Shown: positions 58,601-64,000 of the stretch, in pieces
Numbering within the stretch: the stretch's first letter is position 1
Layout of the letters: each line of letters starts with the position of its first letter
The notes under the pieces: generated by a model
Told to the model about the DNA's origin: nothing
Seen by the model: only the letters and a program-made list of their open reading frames with translations
The model's database searches: none
Made by a program: the position numbers and the translations under genes
Assembly: GCA_034509425.1 (NCBI GenBank)
Contig: JAVTVJ010000118.1
Span: 1,178,001 to 1,242,000 of the forward strand
Reading direction: 5' to 3'
Length of the DNA stretch: 64,000 nucleotides
Source of the DNA: Eopsaltria australis
Lineage: Eukaryota; Chordata; Aves; Passeriformes; Petroicidae

Positions 58601-61600
58601 AGTGATAGCCAGGTCAACTAAAAATAGTTTATTTACATCCCATCATCTCCTTACTCAAGGACTGCTCTTCCTACGCCAGGTGTATTTTAGCACTGCTGCC
58701 ATAAACAGGGGAGATCTGGCTGAAGAATCAAGGGAAAATAACCTTTTCAATTTTGAAATAACATCTAATGACTCAACTCCTCTGCCTCTTTTCCAAATGA
58801 GAATGGGTCCTCCAGGGTCATGTCCTGCCCTCCAGGCCAACCCCAAGGCAGGGGACAGCTGAGGTTATTTCAGGAAATGAGTTTGCATTTGCTACTTGAA
58901 CTAGCATGCCATCCATAGAGACTGGGAATTACCAGTCAATCTTCCCCTCAGGAAGGCAAAAACAGGTCAGACATTTAGGGAAAACACCTAAACTAAAACC
59001 TAAACCTGAAACCTAAATAGGAACTCAGGCACTTCCCATTTGTGCATCCAGCCCTGCTGACAGAAATCTATCAGATGGCTGGTCTGGCCTTCATCTTACA
59101 CCTTGAAGAATTCTGCAAGCTCCAGCCTGCTTTAACTGAGTGCTGAGCAGTTGTCAGCTTCTTGGGAGGGTGTTTTTTTAGGTCATTGTGGTAAAATAAA
59201 CACTGACCCCTCCTCCCCCCATGCCCCCCTCACCTCCAAACCCCAGCTGAAACACACAAATTTTCATTTATCTCCTGCAGAGGCCAAAATGTCTTTTCAC
59301 AACTGAAATTTTAATGACTACAAGAACATTGTCATTAAAAAGATAGGAAGGTGTGAAGAGAAAATGTGTATTTGCTTTGGGGAAAAAAGGCAAAAAGCAC
59401 AGGTTCCATAAAAATGAAAACATTCCAGAAGTTCAAACGTTTGATGTTGTTGACTTGATGCCCTGCTGCATGGGAACCAGAGTTCACACACTTGTGCCCC
59501 CGTTTCCTCACCCAAGATGGATCTGTGCACCAAAGTGCATCTCTCAGGACCCAATCCAATCTCCCCATCTCAGAGAAGATAATGTGAATGTAATTACTAA
59601 AACAGACTCTAGGAAGGCACTGTGACGGCACAGCCAAATCAATGTGTTACTGTTTTGTATATGCCCCGTAGTTTAATGAAAAACATTTCCCAAAGCCAGA
59701 AGCCACTTCTCACAAAATGAGTCATCCAAGCAATCTCTGTATTTTCTGTTGAAAAATACTTTCGTAAGAAGCTTTCAATGAGCCCTACGCTTCTGTATTT
59801 CTCAGATGTGTCTTACCATACAGCCAGAACAGAGTCAGTAGCCAGCAGCTCTTCCCCAAAGGCTAACGAGCTCTGCCTGGCCCTCACCAATGCATTCCTC
59901 AGTCTTGGCTTTTATCACAGCTGCCTCTTTTCATGGAGAAATTCCAGTGTGCTATTTTCTCAAAATGCCAAACCAGACTTCTGGGAGAGGAAAAGAGCAC
60001 ACTCTTGCTTCTTCTCCCCTCACAGTCTCTCCTGCCATTTCTTGAACCTAAAGAGTAAAACATCTTTTCTTCACAAATATCCTGACAAGGGAATTGAGAC
60101 CATCACACTCCTGATTACAAGGTATGCAGCACAGAAGAATGGTTCTTTCCAAACTCCACTCATGTCAATGACCAAATTAACAGTGAACCCTGTTCAAAAT
60201 GCAGCTTGTGCAAACATGACTGATTCCTCCTTGCAAGGCCTGATCAACACACCTTGCTTCAAAAAAACTAAATCTAAAATATAAACAGTTGCCCCTTCTA
60301 GAGATCTTGCACTTAAGAAAGCAAAACAAGATGGGCTCACAGTAATAGCTGTACCATATCACCCTGGTCTTTCTTAATGAGGATGCAAATATGTTAACTA
60401 TCTTCAATCTGTAAGTGACCACCACATGTCATCCAAACCATTTAGTGACAAAAATGAGGCGATTCAAATATCTCAGATCTATTGTTCTACGCTTGTCACA
60501 GATGCTCACAGATGTCTTTGCATCACTTACACAGTTAATATTTTGAAGCTTTCTTTATAAGAGCAGTAGCAAATTTGTTGTTTAGGGGAAAACAAAAGCA
60601 TAGGAATGGTTATTGAGTTGTACAGTATACACTATCTCACTCAGATGTCTGTCACCCACGTTTATAGCACATCAGCAAGGACAGGGACCTCAACAACACA
60701 AGGCAATAGGCTTGTCAGAAATCCTGCACTGCCAAATGTTAAGCCTGGCTCTTATTTTGGTCTTAAGTTTATTTATTTACAGTGACCTTCTGCTGATTTT
60801 TAAAAGACCACACTAAACCTAAACAAACTTGGGGAGCCACAGCTCATTCCCATTCTCACTGCTGCCTCTAAGACCACACTCCGATGAAAAGTTGTAACAA
60901 CTGAATCTGTACCTGAGAGCTTCAGAAAAAAATAGCATGGATATTATAAAAGCCTATCTTGGATCCTGACACATTAGGGTATCTCATACTATCAGCCAGT
61001 GAGCTCAGCCATATCAGTGCTCCAAATCTGGTGTCAATCAGAGAAAAAGGAGGAATGCCACCTACAGACATGTGGTAGTGATCAATTAACCTGCAATTCT
61101 GTCTTCAAGAGGTCACTCTCGATGAATCAAATGCTATATGGGCAAACCTGGCAAAAATGAGGTTTTCATTTAAATTGTTGTTTGGGGAGAAGGCTGGTTT
61201 ACTATGAAATATCTATAAAGAGTTGCCTTTGAACAGATGAATCTTTTCTTAAATCGTAACTATTCCTACTGTATTTACTATTTTTAAAAATCTGCAGTGA
61301 ATTATCAAAATGGTTGTCCTGTCCTGAAAAAAATGTTAACAAAATAACACATCATCCAATAAACTATCAAAATATAAAATTAAGGAAAAAAAAGTATCAC
61401 AAACATATTTATAAAAATAATTTGGCCAGTTAAACACTTTGGTGGACATAATTGCAGAAAGCTTTATTTCTGCATGAATACTACTTTTCATTAAATTATA
61501 AATTACATTTCAAACTGCAGAGCTATTTGGAACCAAACCCACAGCTATTTATTTAAAGAAAGGGCAACAAGAGATATTCCAACAATTCGTAAGTGCTATT

Positions 61601-62417
61601 CAAACATTTTTCAATTAATCAACAATTCCCAGAGCAAAATAACTAATCATCAACAAAAGACAAGCCTTTAATCACCAAATTCCCAGCAAACTTTACTTCC
61701 TCTATAAAAGATTCTGAACCATGCATCAGATCTTTCCTACTTATAATCCCTTAGTTTCATCAGGTTGTTTTTCAGTTCTCAGCTGGTTTACTTAATTACA
61801 TCAGCTTCCAGCATTTCAGTTCTAAGAGTTCAAGTGGATCTTTTCCAACTGCCTTTGCTGCAGAATGAAATGGGTTTTCCAGTATTGATTTTTCCTTTTT
61901 GTCTCTTTGCTGAGTGGAAAAAAGGAAAAAAAAACCCACAACCGCTCTTCTTAATTAGTGCAATTGTGTAATACCTCTTTCATAGCTTCATTCTGAGAAG
62001 AGGTACGTTCAATTTTTTTAATAAACAGAAATATTGCTTACACTAATATATTATATGGAAGGCTCTGGGAAGCCAAAAAAGACTAACGGGAAAGCAATGG
62101 TTGACAGCAGACCTAGAGCTTGCAAACGAAATGAAAATAATTGTTTTAAAATATAAAAGGAAGGAATTACAGAGCCTTGAGAAATCAAAACACATGATTG
62201 GATTTAGTTTGAGAATCAAGATACCTCATCACTCTTGGAACAACTGAAGTCAATTGGGAATGCTGCCACTAAACAGAACCAAGGATTTTCTTCCTTACAT
62301 GAGCACAAAATGGCAATTAGGACAAACCCAGGGACAATGGTATGTGTCCACTCATTTCAAACCAATTAGGCCAAAATACATGATTGTCTGATGGTGCAGT
62401 AACCGACTGTCTGTGCG

Positions 62418-62440
62418 CACGTGCGTTTCCATGCACGTCA
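62418..62440. promoter_or_regulatory. E-box CACGTG with adjacent CACGTCA
   Basis: A palindromic CACGTG at 62418-62423 lies 11 bp from CACGTCA (CRE/ATF-like half) at 62434-62440. CpG-bearing words are rare in this AT-rich intron, which makes the pair stand out, but binding is not shown by sequence. Confidence 0.2.
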
Positions 62441-64000
62441 CACAACAAAAATGTGCTTTAAATCTTACAAGTAGTGCTCCGTGCCCAAAAACATTAAGGA
62501 AGATTGTAACTTTAAAAGGATGGCACAACTGCACTAGTGATACTCCATTTTCTTTTATTTCGGCAAGAGAGCATATGTATTAATACCATCTCAAATTTAA
62601 CTTTTCATTTAATATACCTGTATTTTCACTACAACCTCAAAAAAAAATTAGCATTTAAATTTTTCATCTCTACTTCACATTCAGTTTTGAGGTGAAATGA
62701 ATGTGATGGCATGAGTCCCTACCAGAACTGGCTGTACCTGATTCAGATGTGAGTAAAATAACACAGCTGAACTTTTAGAATGAACATTGTCCCTAAAAAG
62801 CAAAAATAAAATGCAGTTTCTTTTTCAGCTGACACTTAATAGTAAATACACACTAAAATAAATGTGAAGTATCTTGAGTCCTGAGCTGGTCTGTAAGAAT
62901 GGGCACCGGCAGGCACGAACCGTGATGAGACAGGCTACGGTCTAGTAGAGAAAACACTGGCTCTGAGGCGAGACCATGTGCCTGGGACACAAAAGGGCTT
63001 ACAGAAACCTCCAAAAGGCTCAGAGCCATCTGCTATATGGGCAGTGGGGATTACCAGCCATGGCACCCATTTTAAATGAGCAATAGCAGGGCAAGGAACA
63101 CAAGAGTAATGGGCCTGGAAGGACAAATAAGAGACAGTCTGAAGGCCTTGTGCGACAGACAGAATATCTGAATAAGGTTTTTTTGATTATTTCTCATTTT
63201 TATCTTTGCTGCTAAAAATGGTAAAACTGGTAGCTGGGGTCAAAATGCTGATTTTTCCTAACACATCCGAGCACTTAGCTGCAGAACTGGGTTTTGTCTT
63301 GATAGTGCACCTTATTTTTGAAGAGCAAGGTAAGGAGAAAACATCCATGTGTGTTTTTTTACCATATTCCTTACACAGACTGTTTCCTATATCACCCTGA
63401 GGGGAAATCCTCATTATAAAAACCAGACCACTACCACCTTACTGGCTGCAGTGGTGTCAGTGCCTGGTACAGTGGTAGGTACTTCCAGTACCCAATTTGC
63501 TACAGACAGGTTGTCTGAGCACTGCCAGACCATGGAAGTGGCATGTAGAGGAGGGAGTGCAAAGGGCTTTGAGACTTGGTCCTGTATCTTGTCCCTTTGT
63601 GCCAGAGCTGTGGGGCACCCCCAAAGCTGTCCAGGCAAGTGGCAGCACAGACACAGCACTGCCTCCATGCAGGAGGGCCTGTTTGTCCACATACCTGTGG
63701 GTTTGTGTGCTACTTCCCTCCATAGGACCCAGATATCCAGCAAAACCTGTTTCAATTCCATGCATATATGAATTTCATCCTGGCTTAGTATCTTTCAGGG
63801 CAGCTTGACACAAGTACAGCTGGAGAAAAACTAGGAGTGAAAACTACTCTGGTACTACTGTCTCATGACAACACTGGAAACTTGCTTGATAAAGTCTGCT
63901 CTTGGACTTAGCAAAGCTCTACTTGACATAAACCAACACAAACAAATCTGTGCTAGGCTAACCAACCTACAGTTTTCTAGCCATGCAGGCTGCCCCATAC

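Larger units (their letters stand above)
55101..64000 (-). other. Upstream intron of TBL1X (5' end outside the window or unresolved)
   Basis: It begins with the acceptor of the ATG exon, so a 5' non-coding exon lies further up. I see no CpG-dense promoter, no coding exon and no clear transposon up to 64000. It contains an AG dinucleotide run (55595-55610), a C-rich stretch near 59208-59236 and an E-box/CRE-like pair at 62418-62440. Open frames such as 59778-60284 (plus, 168 codons) show no domain. Confidence 0.7.

Noticed and set aside
59778..60284. 168-codon open frame on the plus strand
   Set aside because: Composition looks random, there is no domain, and no promoter or splice context supports it.

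Overview
The window is animal nuclear DNA, most likely from a bird. Its long AT-rich introns have GT-AG splice sites, and the only clear transposons are CR1-type LINE fragments at low density. I see no operons, CRISPR arrays or other prokaryotic features. The bird assignment rests on the CR1 content and the protein match; another sauropsid cannot be excluded from this sequence alone.

One gene explains the window: TBL1X (transducin beta-like 1), on the minus strand. I reconstructed the complete coding sequence from 14 coding exons between 55050 (ATG) and 7124 (end of TAA). All junctions are GT-AG, the reading frame is continuous, and 1572 nt encode 523 residues. The product is a LisH / F-box-like / Ala-Thr-rich linker / WD40-propeller protein, a nuclear subunit of the NCoR/SMRT-HDAC3 corepressor complex. 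The paralogue choice (TBL1X over TBL1XR1) rests on the linker and several diagnostic blade residues.

Layout, left to right: 1-2800 is intergenic, with a degenerate LTR-like or low-complexity stretch and one exon-like interval on the plus strand. About 2810-7123 is the inferred long 3'UTR. The 14 coding exons lie between 7124 and 55050, with introns from 100 bp (19967-20066) to about 17 kb (37929-54992). A strong acceptor at 55101-55102 shows that at least one non-coding exon lies upstream. From 55101 to 64000 I see no coding exon, no CpG-island-like promoter and no second gene, so the promoter is probably beyond the window. Four CR1 fragments sit in introns at about 15885-16130, 36370-36490, 48280-48915 and 51690-52310.

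I found no undescribed multi-gene system. The points most worth a second look are: an in-frame TGA 15 nt upstream of the ATG that rules out the long mammalian N-terminal form by simple splicing into this exon; an open frame of 117 codons running past the exon 2 donor, which opens with five 9-bp tandem units; the candidate distal poly(A) site; and the exon-like interval at 1199-1275.
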